DNA of 64,000 nucleotides from Saccharophagus degradans 2-40 (GTDB taxonomy: Bacteria > Pseudomonadota > Gammaproteobacteria > Pseudomonadales > Cellvibrionaceae): contig NC_007912.1 of the NCBI RefSeq assembly GCF_000013665.1, positions 2,280,501-2,344,500 of the forward strand, read 5' to 3'. This document shows, in pieces, positions 9,362 to 20,863 of this stretch (its first letter is position 1; each line of letters begins with the position of its first letter). Made by a program: the position numbers and the translations under genes. The notes under the pieces are model-generated. The model worked only from the letters and a program-made list of their open reading frames with translations, ran no database searches and was not told the origin of the DNA.

Positions 9362-9989
9362 GTAGTGGTGGTTCGCTTCTAGTATGCAGTATGAATGTAT
9401 AAAGGGCGGTCATTTTAGCGGGGATTCAATGCTAGCGACAGTAAACCCGCTTTTAGTTTAGTGATAGAGCGCAGCTTGTAGCTAAATTAGACTGCTAATG
9501 TTGCCAAATGGTTGTATCCAATGTTTAGGCTAATATTTATTTGTTCGCTATTTAAGCATCTAGATGAGAATGGTTTTCATGTGGGTGCGGTGATACGGCC
9601 TAGTTAATATGTTTAAAGGCTTTACTGGGTAAAACTTGCTGTTTTTTAAGGGAATTTTTGCTATCCCTCTGGCCATTCAGGCGGTGCATCCTTATAATTG
9701 GCGCGATTTTTTAGGCCGCTGTAAGGCGTAATCGCAAGTGGTCGACTAAAATATCGTCTGTTGACGAAAAATTTCGAAATTCTGTGGCGAATTTGCGCGA
9801 TTAGTACCTGATTTGGTTTGGCTGTATCGGGCCAACCTTCAAGAAGAAAATACACGTTTCGTATAAATATTGGTGCTTTAGATAAGGTTGTAGCGGTATC
9901 GCTCCCTTATTCGGCTTTTTTGTGTCGTCACGGCAGTACAGCTTTCAAGTAAATAAACTCATCTAAACCTTAACTTTGGGCAAAGACGT
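9362..9989. other. Long intergenic region between mfd and nqrA
   Basis: This 628-bp gap holds no convincing ORF. It must contain the divergent promoters of mfd-csiV and of the nqr operon, but I cannot assign hexamers with confidence. A long leader for nqrA is possible. Confidence 0.5.
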
Positions 9990-11333
9990 ATGATCAAGAT
10001 CCGTCGCGGATTGGATTTACCTATTACCGGCTCACCCCGGCAATCCATAGAGGATGGTCCAGCAATACGCTCTGTCGCATTAATCGGCTTTGACTATCAT
10101 GGTATGAAACCTACCATGAATGTCCAAGTTGGCGACAAAGTAAAGCTGGGTCAGGTTTTGTTCACCGATAAAAAAACAGTAGGGGTAAAATATACCTCTC
10201 CTGCGGCTGGTACCGTATCAGCCATCAACCGTGGCGAACGCCGCGTGTTGCAATCGGTGGTAATTGACATTGAAGGGGATGAAGCAGAAAGCTTTAAAAC
10301 CTTTAGCGAAGCCGAAATCGCTTCTGCAGACCGTCAAGCGTTGGTCGACAATCTAGTCGATTCGGGGCTTTGGACTGCGTTGCGAACCCGTCCTTACAGT
10401 AAAGTACCCCAGTTAGACTCGGTACCTAATTCTATTTTTGTGACCGCAATGGATACCAATCCATTAGCTGCAGACCCGCAATTAGTGATTGGCGAAAAGT
10501 CAGCTGCTTTTGCATTGGGTTTGGCGGTATTGGCCAAGCTAACCGAAGGCAAGGTGTTTGTTTGTCATGCTGATGGTGCTTCTGTACCAACCTCAGCGGC
10601 TGCGAACGTTGAAGCGAAAGCTTTTTCTGGTGTGCACCCAGCCGGTAATGCTGGCACTCATATCCACTTCCTTGACCCTGTTAGTGCTAACAAAACCGTT
10701 TGGACTATTGGGTATCAAGATGTTATTGCCTACGGTGAACTTTTCACTAGCGGCAAGTTGCCAGTAGATCGTGTTGTATCTCTAGCTGGCCCACAAGTAA
10801 CAGACCCGCGTGTTGTGCGCACTCGTTTAGGTGCAAGCTTGCAAGAGCTTACCGCTGGTCAATTAAAAGACGGTGAAAACCGTATTATTTCTGGCTCTGT
10901 ATTTTCAGGCCGTAAAACCAGTTCTCCAACCGCTTACCTTGGCCGTTTCCACAACCAAGTAAGTGTATTGTTGGAAGGGCGCGATCGTCCGTTCCTGCAT
11001 TACTTGGTTGCTGGCGCAAACCGTTTCTCGGTTATGCCTATTTACCTTTCTAAGCTTTTCGGCGGTAAAAAGTTCGATTTCACTACATCCACTCTGGGTA
11101 GTGAGCGCGCTATGGTGCCGGTAGGTGCTTACGAGAAAGTGATGCCTCTCGATATTTTGCCAACCCAGTTGTTGCGTTCAATTATTGTGGGCGATACCGA
11201 AGCTGCACAGCAGTTAGGTTGTTTAGAGTTAGATGAAGAAGATTTGGCGTTGTGCTCCTTTGTGTGTCCAGGTAAGTACGAATATGGGCCCATTCTTCGT
11301 GACAATTTGACACGTATTGAGAAGGAGGGCTAA
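9990..11333 (+). CDS. nqrA: Na+-translocating NADH:quinone reductase subunit A
   Basis: A 447-residue membrane-associated, cofactor-poor subunit of Na+-NQR. It opens with [16 protein letters not shown], the hallmark start of NqrA, and has the normal length. NqrA binds the quinone head group side of the complex. It is the first gene of nqrABCDEF; nqrB begins 2 bp after its stop with a GAGG-type ribosome-binding site inside the nqrA tail. Confidence 0.97.
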   Translation: MIKIRRGLDLPITGSPRQSIEDGPAIRSVALIGFDYHGMKPTMNVQVGDKVKLGQVLFTDKKTVGVKYTSPAAGTVSAINRGERRVLQSVVIDIEGDEAESFKTFSEAEIASADRQALVDNLVDSGLWTALRTRPYSKVPQLDSVPNSIFVTAMDTNPLAADPQLVIGEKSAAFALGLAVLAKLTEGKVFVCHADGASVPTSAAANVEAKAFSGVHPAGNAGTHIHFLDPVSANKTVWTIGYQDVIAYGELFTSGKLPVDRVVSLAGPQVTDPRVVRTRLGASLQELTAGQLKDGENRIISGSVFSGRKTSSPTAYLGRFHNQVSVLLEGRDRPFLHYLVAGANRFSVMPIYLSKLFGGKKFDFTTSTLGSERAMVPVGAYEKVMPLDILPTQLLRSIIVGDTEAAQQLGCLELDEEDLALCSFVCPGKYEYGPILRDNLTRIEKEG

Positions 11334-11335
11334 TT

Positions 11336-12541
11336 ATGTTGCGCAAGTTTTTAGATAGTCTAGAGCCCCATTTCCATCCTGGTGGCAAATATGAAAAGTG
11401 GTATGCCCTTTACGAAGCGGCAGATACTATCTTTTATCAACCCAACTCAGTAACGCGCTCAACCGCGCATGTACGCGACGGCATCGACCTTAAGCGTATT
11501 ATGATTACTGTTTGGTTATGTACTTTCCCCGTAATGTTTTACGGTATGTACAACGTTGGTTTTCAAGCTAACACTGCATTGCAGGCCGCTGGCGCAGACC
11601 TAAGTATGCTAACTGGCTGGCGCGAAGCGATAATCAGCTTGTTTGCTGGTCACGATCCTTCCAGTATTTGGGATAACCTTATATATGGTGCTGCTTACTT
11701 CGTACCCATTTATGTTGTGGTATTCGCAGTAGGTGGTTTCTGGGAAGTGTTGTTCGCAATGAAGCGCGGCCACGAAGTAAACGAAGGTTTCTTCGTTACG
11801 TCTGTCTTATTCGCACTTACTTGTCCGCCTAGCTTACCTTTATGGCAAGCGGCTATCGGTATTTCTTTCGGTGTTGTAATCGGTAAAGAAGTATTTGGTG
11901 GTACAGGTAAAAATTTCCTTAACCCAGCGCTTACTGGTCGTGCATTCCTATTCTTCGCATTCCCAGCTTACATGTCTGGTGACACAGTTTGGACTGCGGT
12001 TGACGGGTTTACCGGCGCTACGGCTCTTTCTGTTGCTGCAAACGAAGGCATGGTTGCTTTAACTCACCAGCTTACGTGGATGGACGCATTCTTCGGTAAG
12101 ATGCAGGGTTCTATTGGTGAGACCTCAACATTAGCCATTGCTATGGGCGGTATTGTATTGCTGGCCATGGGTATTGCATCGTTCCGCATTGTTGCGGGCG
12201 TATTGTTGGGCACCATCGCAACTACCTTGGTATACAGCCACTTCGGCGATGCTAACTCTAACCCCATGTTCGGAATGCCATTCTGGTGGCACTTTGTTGT
12301 AGGTGGTTATGCATTTGGTTTGTTCTTTATGGCAACCGACCCAGTTTCTGCTTCTATGACGAACGCAGGTAAGTGGTGGTTTGGTGGTTTAATTGGGTTT
12401 ATGGTGGTAACTATTCGCGTGGTTAACCCTGCATTCCCAGAGGGCATGATGCTGGCAATTCTATTTGCTAACTTGTTCGCGCCTCTCATTGACCACTTCG
12501 TAGTTAAATCAAATATCAAGCGGAGGTTGGCACGTGGCTAA
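11336..12541 (+). CDS. nqrB: Na+-NQR subunit B
   Basis: A 401-residue integral membrane subunit with about ten hydrophobic segments. NqrB carries riboflavin and a covalent FMN on Thr in an SGAT-like motif; here GFTGATAL near residue 227 is the candidate. It forms much of the Na+ channel. The gene ends 8 bp inside nqrC, so translation is coupled. Confidence 0.97.
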   Translation: MLRKFLDSLEPHFHPGGKYEKWYALYEAADTIFYQPNSVTRSTAHVRDGIDLKRIMITVWLCTFPVMFYGMYNVGFQANTALQAAGADLSMLTGWREAIISLFAGHDPSSIWDNLIYGAAYFVPIYVVVFAVGGFWEVLFAMKRGHEVNEGFFVTSVLFALTCPPSLPLWQAAIGISFGVVIGKEVFGGTGKNFLNPALTGRAFLFFAFPAYMSGDTVWTAVDGFTGATALSVAANEGMVALTHQLTWMDAFFGKMQGSIGETSTLAIAMGGIVLLAMGIASFRIVAGVLLGTIATTLVYSHFGDANSNPMFGMPFWWHFVVGGYAFGLFFMATDPVSASMTNAGKWWFGGLIGFMVVTIRVVNPAFPEGMMLAILFANLFAPLIDHFVVKSNIKRRLARG

Positions 12542-13310
12542 TAACGATTCTATTAAGAAAACGTTTATTGTGGCGACGGTACTTTGTATCGTATGTTCGG
12601 TAATCGTATCTTCAGCATCGGTTATGTTGAAGCCTATGCAGAGCGCCAACAAAGCGTTGGACTTTAAGCGTAATATTTTGATGGCGGCAAGCTTGTACGA
12701 TGAAAGCAAATCCGTTGAAGAGCTATTTGAACAAATCTCAATTAAGGTTGTAGATTTAGAAACTGGTAAATTCACAGATGCCGTTGATGCTGCTAAGTAC
12801 GATCAACGAAAAGCCGCTAAAGACCCAGCTTTATCTGAATCGCTAGATAAAACAGTCGATGTTGCTGGCTTAGGACGTTTAGAAAATTACTCTTACGTTT
12901 ATATCGTAGAAAACGCTAATGGCGGTATTGAAAAGCTAATTTTGCCCATCCGTGGCTATGGGCTTTGGTCAACTTTACGTGGTTTTATCGCGTTGGAGTC
13001 TGACCTTAATACTGTGGTTGGCTTGGGCTACTACGAGCACGGTGAAACACCGGGCTTGGGCGGTGAAGTAGATAACCCAATGTGGAAGGCTAAGTGGCAT
13101 GGTAAAAAAGTATACGGCTCTCGCGACGAAGTACTTTTATCCGTAATTAAAGGCAGTGTTTCATCTGATACTCCTGATGCTGAGCACAAGGTAGATGGCT
13201 TGTCCGGCGCTACTTTGACCAGTAACGGTGTAGATAACATGCTTAAATTCTGGTTGGGCGAGAATGGTTTTGCGCCTTTCTTAAACAACTTGAAGAAAGG
13301 GGAGGCTTAA
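12534..13310 (+). CDS. nqrC: Na+-NQR subunit C
   Basis: A 258-residue subunit with one N-terminal membrane anchor (about 11-31) and a periplasmic FMN-binding domain. LSGATLTS near 223 holds the Thr that ApbE flavinylates. Electrons pass from NqrF through NqrD/E to this FMN and on to NqrB. It follows nqrB with an overlap and lies 3 bp before nqrD. Confidence 0.97.
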   Translation: MANNDSIKKTFIVATVLCIVCSVIVSSASVMLKPMQSANKALDFKRNILMAASLYDESKSVEELFEQISIKVVDLETGKFTDAVDAAKYDQRKAAKDPALSESLDKTVDVAGLGRLENYSYVYIVENANGGIEKLILPIRGYGLWSTLRGFIALESDLNTVVGLGYYEHGETPGLGGEVDNPMWKAKWHGKKVYGSRDEVLLSVIKGSVSSDTPDAEHKVDGLSGATLTSNGVDNMLKFWLGENGFAPFLNNLKKGEA

Positions 13311-13313
13311 TCC

Positions 13314-13976
13314 ATGAAGATTAAAGAGCTTTTATTTAAACCCCTGTTCGACAACAACCCGATTGCATTACAAATTTTGGGTATTTGTTCGGCATTGGCG
13401 GTAACAACAAGTTTGCGTGTAACTCTTGTTATGTGTTTGGCTTTAACTTTGGTTACAGCATTCTCTAACTTTTTCGTTGCGGTTATTCGTAACCATATAC
13501 CAAACAGCATTCGTATCATTGTGCAAATGACGGTAATTGCATCTTTGGTAATTGTTGTAGATCAGGTGATTCAAGCGTTTGCTTACGATATATCTAAGCA
13601 GCTTTCTGTGTTTGTTGGTTTGATAATTACCAACTGTATCGTTATGGGACGCGCGGAAGCGTTTGCGATGAAAAACCCTCCAATCCCGAGCTTTTTTGAT
13701 GGTGTTGGTAATGGTTTAGGCTACAGCGTTTTGTTAATTACCGTAGCCATTATTCGTGAACTTTTTGGTGCTGGTTCTATTTTGGGCATTCAGTTGCTTG
13801 AACTAACCACCAATGGTGGCTGGTATGTGGCTAACGGCTTAATGCTACTTTCGCCAAGCGCATTCTTTATTATCGGTTTGTTGATCTGGGCATTACGCGG
13901 CTGGAAGAAAGGCCAAGTGGAGCCTGCAGAATACAAAATCGCCCCTAACACTGTTGCAACGGCGGAGACTGCATAA
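13314..13976 (+). CDS. nqrD: Na+-NQR subunit D
   Basis: A 220-residue integral membrane subunit with six likely membrane helices. NqrD and NqrE are inverted homologues that hold a shared iron-sulfur cofactor in the membrane. The segment [19 protein letters not shown] is typical and contains the conserved Cys. It overlaps nqrE by 1 bp (ATAATGG junction). Confidence 0.97.
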   Translation: MKIKELLFKPLFDNNPIALQILGICSALAVTTSLRVTLVMCLALTLVTAFSNFFVAVIRNHIPNSIRIIVQMTVIASLVIVVDQVIQAFAYDISKQLSVFVGLIITNCIVMGRAEAFAMKNPPIPSFFDGVGNGLGYSVLLITVAIIRELFGAGSILGIQLLELTTNGGWYVANGLMLLSPSAFFIIGLLIWALRGWKKGQVEPAEYKIAPNTVATAETA

Positions 13977-14584
13977 TGGAAGCGTTATTAAGCATTTTTG
14001 TAGAATCTGTATTCGTTAAAAACATGGCATTGGCCTATTTCTTGGGCATGTGTACGTTTCTTGCTATTTCCAAGAAAATCGATGCAGCTATAGGTTTGGG
14101 TATTGCCGTTGTTGTTGTACTCACTATTACCGTTCCTGTTAACAACTTGATGTTTAACTACCTGTTGGCCGATGGCGCATTAGCCTGGGCTGGCTTGGAA
14201 GGTGTTGACTTAAGTTTCTTAGGTTTGATTTGTTACATTGGTGTAATTGCTGCCATCGTACAAATTATGGAAATGGTTTTAGATAAATACTTCCCAGCAC
14301 TTTACGGTGCATTGGGTGTGTTCTTACCATTAATTACCGTTAACTGCGCAATTCTTGGTGCTGCATTGTTAATGGTTCAGCGCGAATATACCTTTAGTGA
14401 AAGCGTAGTGTTTGGTGTTGGCTCCGGCGTTGGCTGGGCATTCGCCATTGTTGCGTTGGCAGGTATTCGTGAAAAACTTAAGTACAGTGATGTGCCAGAA
14501 GGTCTGCGTGGCTTAGGCATTACTTTTATCACTGTAGGTTTAATGTCGTTAGGCTTTATGTCATTCGGCGGCATTGCGCTGTAA
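13976..14584 (+). CDS. nqrE: Na+-NQR subunit E
   Basis: A 202-residue six-helix membrane subunit, partner of Nqr[18 protein letters not shown] near 118-134 carries the conserved Cys that matches the one in NqrD. It lies 20 bp upstream of nqrF. Confidence 0.97.
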   Translation: MEALLSIFVESVFVKNMALAYFLGMCTFLAISKKIDAAIGLGIAVVVVLTITVPVNNLMFNYLLADGALAWAGLEGVDLSFLGLICYIGVIAAIVQIMEMVLDKYFPALYGALGVFLPLITVNCAILGAALLMVQREYTFSESVVFGVGSGVGWAFAIVALAGIREKLKYSDVPEGLRGLGITFITVGLMSLGFMSFGGIAL

Positions 14585-14604
14585 CCAACGGGGAATACTA
14601 GAAC

Positions 14605-15828
14605 ATGAACTTAGAGATTATATTAGGCGTTGGCATGTTCACCGTTATCGTTCTTGCACTGGTGGTTATTATCCTCAGTGCTCGCGCGAAGTTGGTGAGC
14701 ACAGGCGACGTAAAAATTGAAGTTAATGGCGAAAAAACAATTGTTGTACCTGCCGGCGGTAAGCTCTTGCAAACTCTGGCTTCCAACAATTTGTTTCTTG
14801 CTTCTGCCTGTGGTGGTGGCGGTACTTGCGCTCAGTGTAAATGTGTTGTGGAAGAGGGCGGCGGTTCTATATTGCCGACCGAAGAATCCCACTTCACTAA
14901 GCGTGAAGCTGGCGAAGGCTGGCGTTTGAGCTGTCAGGTGCCTGTTAAGCAAGACATGAAAATTGAAGTGCCCGAAGAAGTGTTCGGTGTTAAACAGTGG
15001 GAATGCACTGTTGAATCCAACCCTAACGTGGCTACTTTCATTAAAGAGCTAACCTTAAAGCTGCCAGAAGGCGAAAACGTAGACTTCCGCGCAGGCGGTT
15101 ACGTTCAGCTAGAAGCACCTGCTCATCACGTTAAGTTTAAAGACTTCGAAATTGAAGAAGAGTACCGCGGTGACTGGGAGCGTTTTGGGTTCTTTAACTT
15201 AGAGTCTAAAATTTCCGAGCCGTGTATTCGTGCATACTCTATGGCTAACTACCCAGAAGAGCGTGGTTTGGTGAAGTTTAATATTCGTATTGCAACTCCG
15301 CCTCCTGGTTCTAAAGGTATTCCGCCAGGGCAAATGTCTTCTTATGTGTTCAGCTTGAAGCCAGGCGACACAATTACTGTATACGGTCCATTTGGTGAGT
15401 TCTTCGCGAAAGAAACCGAAGCAGAGATGGTGTTTATTGGTGGTGGTGCTGGTATGGCGCCAATGCGTTCACACATTTTTGATCAGTTGAAGCGCTTAGA
15501 TTCCACTCGTAAAATTTCTTTCTGGTATGGCGCGCGTTCTTTGCGTGAGCTGTTCTATCAAGAGGATTACGATGGCCTAGCCGCAGAGAAAGAGAACTTT
15601 GATTGGCATATCGCTCTTTCAGATCCGCAGCCAGAAGATAATTGGGAAGGCCTAACTGGCTTTATTCACAATGTGCTTTATGATCAATATTTGAAAGATC
15701 ACCCAGCGCCAGAAGATTGTGAGTTCTACATGTGTGGTCCCCCCGTAATGAACGCGGCGGTAATCAAGATGCTTAAAGATCTTGGTGTAGAAGACGAAAA
15801 CATCATGTTGGATGACTTTGGCGGTTAA
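14605..15828 (+). CDS. nqrF: Na+-NQR subunit F (NADH dehydrogenase module)
   Basis: A 407-residue subunit that oxidises NADH. The order is an N-terminal membrane helix (about 4-25), a plant-type 2Fe-2S ferredoxin domain with [12 protein letters not shown] at about 70-81 and a fourth Cys near 113, then a ferredoxin-reductase FAD domain (RAYSMANYP) and an NADH domain ([11 protein letters not shown], ending in [10 protein letters not shown]). All cofactor ligands appear intact. Confidence 0.97.
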   Translation: MNLEIILGVGMFTVIVLALVVIILSARAKLVSTGDVKIEVNGEKTIVVPAGGKLLQTLASNNLFLASACGGGGTCAQCKCVVEEGGGSILPTEESHFTKREAGEGWRLSCQVPVKQDMKIEVPEEVFGVKQWECTVESNPNVATFIKELTLKLPEGENVDFRAGGYVQLEAPAHHVKFKDFEIEEEYRGDWERFGFFNLESKISEPCIRAYSMANYPEERGLVKFNIRIATPPPGSKGIPPGQMSSYVFSLKPGDTITVYGPFGEFFAKETEAEMVFIGGGAGMAPMRSHIFDQLKRLDSTRKISFWYGARSLRELFYQEDYDGLAAEKENFDWHIALSDPQPEDNWEGLTGFIHNVLYDQYLKDHPAPEDCEFYMCGPPVMNAAVIKMLKDLGVEDENIMLDDFGG

Positions 15829-15836
15829 TAATTATT

Positions 15837-16886
15837 GTGATTAGTAATCCTATCCCAAAAGCGAGGCCGGTTTTCCGTGCCTCGCTTTTCTTTTTTCTGA
15901 TTTTCCTATTTGTTGGTTGTGGCCAGTCTTCCTCGCCTGTGTATCGCTTGGAAGGTAAAACCATGGGTACTCAGTACCACATTAAAATGGTGGTGCCGGC
16001 AAAAACTCCACCTAGTCAAAGTGAATTGCAATACGCGGTAGATGAGGAGTTACGTCGTATTAACGATGTTTTATCTACTTATATTGCTAGTTCAGAGCTT
16101 TCGCGGCTAAACCAATCTCAATCGCTCGATTGGCAGCCAGTTTCAGAAAACTTGTATTTTATGCTTGAGCTAAGCAAAGAAATTAACGCTCAAAGCATGG
16201 GGGCATTTGATGTTACCGTGGGGCCGCTGGTCAATCTTTGGGGGTTTGGGCCAGACAAGCCTTTAGGGAGCAACCCAAGCGATGAAGCTATTGCCAATGC
16301 GTTAACGAAAATAGGTTCCGATAAGTATTCCCTAGATAGTACTAAGCGAGCTATAAAAAAAGCCAATGCGCTATATATTGATTTGTCTGCCATTGCTAAA
16401 GGCTATGGCTCGGACCTAATAGCCGATTTGTTGCGTAAAAAAGGCATCGAAAATTTCATGGTCGAGATAGGCGGTGAAATACGCGTAGCTGGTGTTAATG
16501 AGCACGGCGAGCATTGGAAAATAGGCGTTGAAAAGCCTAGCATGCTGCAATCTGGTGCCATTCAAGCTATTGCCATTACTGATGTAGGTTTGGCAACGTC
16601 TGGCGATTACCGAAATTATTACGAAGTAGATGGTAAGCGTTTTTCGCATACTATTAACCCATCAACGGGCAAGCCCATCACGCACACTTTGGCATCTGTT
16701 ACGGTTGTGGCGGCGAGTTGTGCGCAGGCTGATGCCTTGGCTACGGCGTTAAACGTGCTCGGCCCAGTTGAAGGTTATGCCTTAGCAGAAAAGCTTAGCT
16801 TGGCTGCTTATTTTATTATTAGAGATGGTGAGCAATTTACCATAAAATACACCCCTCAATTTCAACCTTACTTGGTGGATCTATGA
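15837..16886 (+). CDS. apbE: FAD:protein FMN transferase ApbE (lipoprotein)
   Basis: A 349-residue enzyme that attaches FMN to Thr of NqrB and NqrC from FAD. The start is GTG. A lipoprotein signal ends in the lipobox LFVGC near residue 28, so the enzyme faces the periplasm. The motif GKTMGTQYHIK opens the domain, GAFDVTVGPLVNLWGFGP and IDLSAIAKGYG bind flavin, and SHTINPSTGKP is near the C-terminus. It lies 8 bp after nqrF and overlaps nqrM by 4 bp, a clear functional link. Confidence 0.95.
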   Translation: MISNPIPKARPVFRASLFFFLIFLFVGCGQSSSPVYRLEGKTMGTQYHIKMVVPAKTPPSQSELQYAVDEELRRINDVLSTYIASSELSRLNQSQSLDWQPVSENLYFMLELSKEINAQSMGAFDVTVGPLVNLWGFGPDKPLGSNPSDEAIANALTKIGSDKYSLDSTKRAIKKANALYIDLSAIAKGYGSDLIADLLRKKGIENFMVEIGGEIRVAGVNEHGEHWKIGVEKPSMLQSGAIQAIAITDVGLATSGDYRNYYEVDGKRFSHTINPSTGKPITHTLASVTVVAASCAQADALATALNVLGPVEGYALAEKLSLAAYFIIRDGEQFTIKYTPQFQPYLVDL

Positions 16887-17152
16887 CAGTCTTTCTCCTT
16901 ACTTTAGTAGTTTTAGCAGTGGTTATTATTGCTATGTCTGTGGGCGTTTTACTGGCAGGTAAGCCAATAAAGGGGTCATGCGGTGGTATGAGTGCGATAG
17001 GCATTGATACTGCATGTGATATTTGCGGTGGTAACACGGCAAAATGCGAAGAAGAACAGAAAAAGAACCAAAAGAGTCAGAATACTGACCAAAAAACTTT
17101 ACCCGGTGCAAGTAAAGATCTCGCCTACGACGCGAGTAAAAAAACCAACTAA
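16883..17152 (+). CDS. nqrM: Na+-NQR maturation factor NqrM
   Basis: An 89-residue protein with one N-terminal membrane helix (about 3-27), then four cysteines in GSCGGM and CDICGG..KCEEE, and a charged tail. NqrM (formerly DUF539) is needed to assemble the Cys-ligated iron centre of NqrD/NqrE. The ATGA overlap with apbE and the position at the end of the nqr cluster match Vibrio and Pseudomonas. Confidence 0.93.
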   Translation: MTVFLLTLVVLAVVIIAMSVGVLLAGKPIKGSCGGMSAIGIDTACDICGGNTAKCEEEQKKNQKSQNTDQKTLPGASKDLAYDASKKTN

Positions 17153-17168
17153 GAGGATTAAGGCTCGA

Positions 17169-18569
17169 ATGGCTGAATTTCAGTACGATTTTTTAGTAAT
17201 AGGGGCTGGCCCCGCCGGTGAAGCTGCGGCTATGGCGGCCGCCAAAAGTGACTTGCGAGTAGGTGTAATTGAAAGCCAAGGGATGTTGGGCGGCAATTGT
17301 ACACACCGAGGCACTATACCTTCTAAATCTTTACGGCACACGGTAAAGCAAGTTATTCAATTTGGTTCGCAGCCTATTTTTCGCAATATTGGTGGTGCTC
17401 GACCACTTACGTATCCAGCTGTTTTAGATGCCGCGTCTCAGGTTATCCCTAAGCAAGTTGAACTTCACACCGAGTTTTTTGCACGCAATCGGGTGCGCGT
17501 GCACTCTGGTAATGCACGCTTTTTATCTAACACTCAGGTAGAGGTTATGGATTCGCACGGTGTGCGCGACGTTATTAGTGCTGAGCGCGTACTAATTGCA
17601 ACAGGCTCGCGTCCATATCGCCCAGATGATGTCGATTTTACTCATCCGCGCGTGTACGACAGCGATACTATTCTAGATATGCAGCACACGCCCCGCACAA
17701 TTATTATTTTTGGTGCCGGTGTTATTGGTTGTGAGTATGCATCTATATTTGCGGGCTTAGGCTTAAAGGTAGACTTAATTAACACTCGCGAGCGCTTGTT
17801 AGAATTTTTGGATGATGAAATCTCGGATGCCCTAAGCTATCACTTGCGTGACAACGGTGTAATGGTTCGTCACAGCGAAGAGTGTGCATCGGTAGATGCA
17901 ACGTCTAAAGGGGTTACCTTAAACCTTAAATCAGGCAAGCGCATTCGTGCAGATGCATTGTTATGGTGTAATGGTCGTACCGGTAACACCGATATGCTCG
18001 ATTTAGAAAACGCCGGTTTGGAAGCGAATCACCGGGGGCAAGTCAAAGTAGATAATAACTACTGCACTGAAGTAGATAATATTTACGCAGCGGGCGACGT
18101 TATTGGCTGGCCAAGTTTGGCAAGCGCTTCTTACGATCAAGGCCGTGCGGTAGTGGCGGCCATGTTGCAAAAAGAAATGCGTTTTGTTGAAGATGCGCCA
18201 ACCGGTATTTATACGTTGCCAGAAATTAGCTCTGTGGGTAAAACCGAAGCGGAACTTACCAGTGCGCGTATTCCATACGAAGTAGGGCGAGCATTCTTTA
18301 AAGATACCGCGCGCGGCCAAATAAGTGGCGAAGATGTGGGCATGCTTAAAATTTTATTCCACATCGATACCCTAGAAATTTTGGGTATTCACTGCTTTGG
18401 TGCTGAAGCGGCAGAAATTATTCATATTGGCCAAGCTATTATGAATCAGCCAAATGGGGCCAATACGGTTAAATATTTTGTAAACACCACGTTTAACTAC
18501 CCGACTATGGCAGAGGCTTATCGCGTAGCTGCGTTGAATGGGTTGAATCGCGTAAACAGACATAGCTAA
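17169..18569 (+). CDS. sthA: Soluble pyridine nucleotide transhydrogenase (Si-specific)
   Basis: A 466-residue FAD flavoprotein that exchanges hydride between NADPH and NAD+ in the cytoplasm. [10 protein letters not shown] near 11-20 binds FAD. The redox region reads [15 protein letters not shown], with only one Cys as in E. coli SthA, which separates it from true disulfide reductases. [13 protein letters not shown] is the NAD(P) fold. The start at 17169 is chosen because AAGG lies 6 bp upstream and homologues begin with similar short leaders; a longer open frame upstream overlaps nqrM. It follows nqrM by 16 bp. Confidence 0.95.
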   Translation: MAEFQYDFLVIGAGPAGEAAAMAAAKSDLRVGVIESQGMLGGNCTHRGTIPSKSLRHTVKQVIQFGSQPIFRNIGGARPLTYPAVLDAASQVIPKQVELHTEFFARNRVRVHSGNARFLSNTQVEVMDSHGVRDVISAERVLIATGSRPYRPDDVDFTHPRVYDSDTILDMQHTPRTIIIFGAGVIGCEYASIFAGLGLKVDLINTRERLLEFLDDEISDALSYHLRDNGVMVRHSEECASVDATSKGVTLNLKSGKRIRADALLWCNGRTGNTDMLDLENAGLEANHRGQVKVDNNYCTEVDNIYAAGDVIGWPSLASASYDQGRAVVAAMLQKEMRFVEDAPTGIYTLPEISSVGKTEAELTSARIPYEVGRAFFKDTARGQISGEDVGMLKILFHIDTLEILGIHCFGAEAAEIIHIGQAIMNQPNGANTVKYFVNTTFNYPTMAEAYRVAALNGLNRVNRHS

Positions 18570-18621
18570 TTTCAAAGCTATTTACTCTGTATAGACTCAA
18601 GCTGTTTTATACTCTCAACTG

Positions 18622-18645
18622 AATGCCGCCTAGCGGCATTTTTTA
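18622..18645 (+). terminator. Rho-independent terminator after sthA
   Basis: The inverted repeat AATGCCGC / GCGGCATT has a 3-nt loop and runs straight into a T-run. It probably ends the whole nqr-apbE-nqrM-sthA unit. Confidence 0.9.
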
Positions 18646-18678
18646 TGCCCGTAGAAAATAAATATATGGTGCAGCATC

Positions 18679-19779
18679 ATGGCAATGGTAAAAAACGCGC
18701 TTGCAAAGCCAGTTTGTATTCAGCGCTCGTGCGTCTTAAAACGGTTTATCCAATTTGTTAGTTGGTTGCTGTTAGGTATTGGCGTTATTGCGTGTGACAG
18801 TGACAAGCCTAGCGACAATAATGCCATGCTCGGTGCGCAAGCTCATATCCAGCAACTACAGTTAAGCAATCAGATATCAACGTTTACCATTACACCGCAA
18901 ATAGGTGGGCGCGGCCTGCATTTTGGTTTGGTGGGAGCTGACAATGTACTTAAGGTAAACGAGCGGTTGCTGAGTTTACCTGCACCAAAAGTATCATCTA
19001 GCTCAGATAATATTGGCTATTTAGGGCACATAAATTGGATTGGGCCGCAGGCTGAGTGGTGGTTGCATCAAACAGAAAATCTAGAGCGCCGCCAACAAAA
19101 GGCAGTATGGCCGCCAGATGCCCATACTGTGCTGGCTAGCGCAACGCTAAATGCTATATCAGGCAACGCGGTGACTATGACTTTGCCCGCAAGCCCAGTT
19201 ACGGGCTTGAGGTTGGATAAATCCTATGGGTTGCACGACGATGGCAGCCTGCAATTAGATGTAACAGCGACTAATACACGGCAAGCCAGTGTGGCGTGGG
19301 ATATTTGGTTTAACACCCGTCTAAATGCTAATAGCGTGTTATACGTACCTGTTGCTGGGGCCCAAAATGTGCGTATTGATACGTTTGGGGAAACTCCATT
19401 TAAGCAATCGGTTGTTGTTGACGAGGGGATGTTAACCATCGATTTAACAGTTGCCGATAGGCTTAAAGGTAAAGCGTTTGTGCAGCCAAGTAAGGGTTGG
19501 ATGGCCGCATTCACGGCTGATCAATTATTTGTTATTGAGTTTACGCTTCAGCCACAAGCGGTAATTCACCCAGCCCAAGGGCAGTTGGAATTTTACCTGG
19601 ATTACAGTGCAAAGAGCGTGGATGCTGGCTTGCTAGAGATGGAGCTGCATAGCCCTTACACGCACCTTGAACCGGGGGAGTCGTTCTCAGCACAAGAAGT
19701 TTGGCGTGTTTATAGCTACGAAGGGCCAAACGCTGCGCTTTATCACCGCAAGCAGCTAGCGTTGCTGGGGTATAAGTAG
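18679..19779 (+). CDS. Lipoprotein with aldose-epimerase-like (DUF4380-like) domain
   Basis: A 366-residue protein. A hydrophobic stretch ends in a lipobox-like GVIAC near residue 37, so it is probably an outer-membrane lipoprotein. The rest is beta-rich: TPQIGGRGLHFGL and a later IGYLGHINWIGPQAEWW block resemble the galactose-mutarotase-like fold of DUF4380 proteins. No substrate can be named. The start is uncertain, since a second ATG lies at 18685 and neither has a clear ribosome-binding site. Confidence 0.6.
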   Translation: MAMVKNALAKPVCIQRSCVLKRFIQFVSWLLLGIGVIACDSDKPSDNNAMLGAQAHIQQLQLSNQISTFTITPQIGGRGLHFGLVGADNVLKVNERLLSLPAPKVSSSSDNIGYLGHINWIGPQAEWWLHQTENLERRQQKAVWPPDAHTVLASATLNAISGNAVTMTLPASPVTGLRLDKSYGLHDDGSLQLDVTATNTRQASVAWDIWFNTRLNANSVLYVPVAGAQNVRIDTFGETPFKQSVVVDEGMLTIDLTVADRLKGKAFVQPSKGWMAAFTADQLFVIEFTLQPQAVIHPAQGQLEFYLDYSAKSVDAGLLEMELHSPYTHLEPGESFSAQEVWRVYSYEGPNAALYHRKQLALLGYK

Positions 19780-19812
19780 CAAAGGCACACAGGCATGGCT
19801 GTTGAAGGTAGG

Positions 19813-19832
19813 GGTGGAGAGGTCTCTCCACC
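19813..19832. terminator. Hairpin between convergent genes, possible terminator
   Basis: A perfect 8-bp stem GGTGGAGA / TCTCCACC with a 4-nt loop sits between two convergent genes. There is no clean T-run on either side, so this is weak. Confidence 0.35.
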
Positions 19833-19835
19833 GTA

Positions 19836-20132
19836 TTACTTGTGTTTAGAAACCGCGTGAATGACGAAATTTGCCTCAAAATAAACGGTAAAGTCGGCGT
19901 ATTCCCAGTAATAGATAGCTGGTTTACCTGTTGGGCCATGACGGCTATCTGGCTCGCCAAACATGGCTTCTACTTGCTGCTTACTCATGCCGCGCTCGGG
20001 CATGCTCACTTTTCGTACGTCACTGTTGCTTGCAGATGGCATGGCGACGGTTTCTGCGGTTACTGTTGCTATAGGAGCGGCAACACCGGCGAGTAGTGAA
20101 AATAGTAATACAGGCTTGGTGATTGTTTTCAT
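19836..20132 (-). CDS. Small exported BamE/SmpA-like protein
   Basis: A 98-residue protein with a signal peptide cut after about TAE (residue 27). The mature part, with MSKQQVEAMFGEPDSRHGP and IYYWEYADFTVYFE, has the pattern of SmpA/OmlA (BamE) folds: a short helix, a GEP turn and beta strands. It has no lipobox Cys, so it is likely periplasmic. Function is unknown. Confidence 0.7.
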   Translation of the reverse strand: MKTITKPVLLFSLLAGVAAPIATVTAETVAMPSASNSDVRKVSMPERGMSKQQVEAMFGEPDSRHGPTGKPAIYYWEYADFTVYFEANFVIHAVSKHK

Positions 20133-20170
20133 GACTGAGACCTAATCGTAAAACGATGCGAACATGGCAT

Positions 20171-20749
20171 CTAATTTTTTCTTAACTGTACCTGCGCCTT
20201 TAAAATATGGCGAGCGATTTCTTGGCGATCTTTATCTTGTATACGGTGGAAGCGAGCCGCCACATGATGTTCGTTCTCTTTAGATGAGCAGCGCACAACT
20301 TTGGCAAAGGTTACCACGTGCACATAGCTGGGTAAAAAAATCAGTCGCAAAACTAAAAAATTGCCTTTGTACACAGCGCGATTACTGGTGTAGGCAATAC
20401 CGCCTTCACTAAGGTTAATGCGCGTAGTGGCTTGATCTGCGCTATCTGCTTGTTGGCTAAACAAGCAAAACCGTGTCACTAGGTCAATTTTATTGTTTAG
20501 CGATTGCAGATAGTCCGTTAATAGGCGGTTCTTATCTTTAATTAAGCCAAGAATCTGTTGGTTGTCTTTATCTATTTTGCGCAACTGATTCAAAAGAGTG
20601 AGGGCGGGGCTATCGTCGAAATGCGACTCGGGCGCGCTGTTGTCTGCGGCGTATGAATCAACCAGGTGTACTTCAAACAATACATCCTGATTGATGCGAA
20701 AAAAGTCCCGTTTTTCAGGTGCTCGGCTTTTGAGTTCTGTTTCGCTCAT
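20171..20749 (-). CDS. PilZ-domain protein
   Basis: A 192-residue cytoplasmic protein. EKRDFFRI near residues 12-19 supplies the arginine-containing PilZ motif, and INLSEGGIAY near 108-117 supplies the D/NxSxxG motif, so c-di-GMP binding is plausible. The middle (about 45-95) looks helical. A PilZ gene next to lolCDE also occurs in Pseudomonas. It is divergent from lolC. Confidence 0.8.
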   Translation of the reverse strand: MSETELKSRAPEKRDFFRINQDVLFEVHLVDSYAADNSAPESHFDDSPALTLLNQLRKIDKDNQQILGLIKDKNRLLTDYLQSLNNKIDLVTRFCLFSQQADSADQATTRINLSEGGIAYTSNRAVYKGNFLVLRLIFLPSYVHVVTFAKVVRCSSKENEHHVAARFHRIQDKDRQEIARHILKAQVQLRKN

Positions 20750-20863
20750 GATTTAATCAATTTATAAGAAGCATGTACCTAAATAATAGATCATATCTTG
20801 GCTTGGGGGAATTTCTTGCCGGTCCTACTTGTCCATATAGGCTAACTCCTGTTTAATCTGCCC

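Noticed and set aside
9661-9855. 64-aa minus-strand ORF in the mfd-nqrA gap
   Set aside because: No ribosome-binding site, no recognisable sequence; likely chance.
17004-17168. N-terminal extension of SthA
   Set aside because: It overlaps nqrM, is lysine/arginine-rich and lacks homology to the family; the ATG at 17169 has a good ribosome-binding site.
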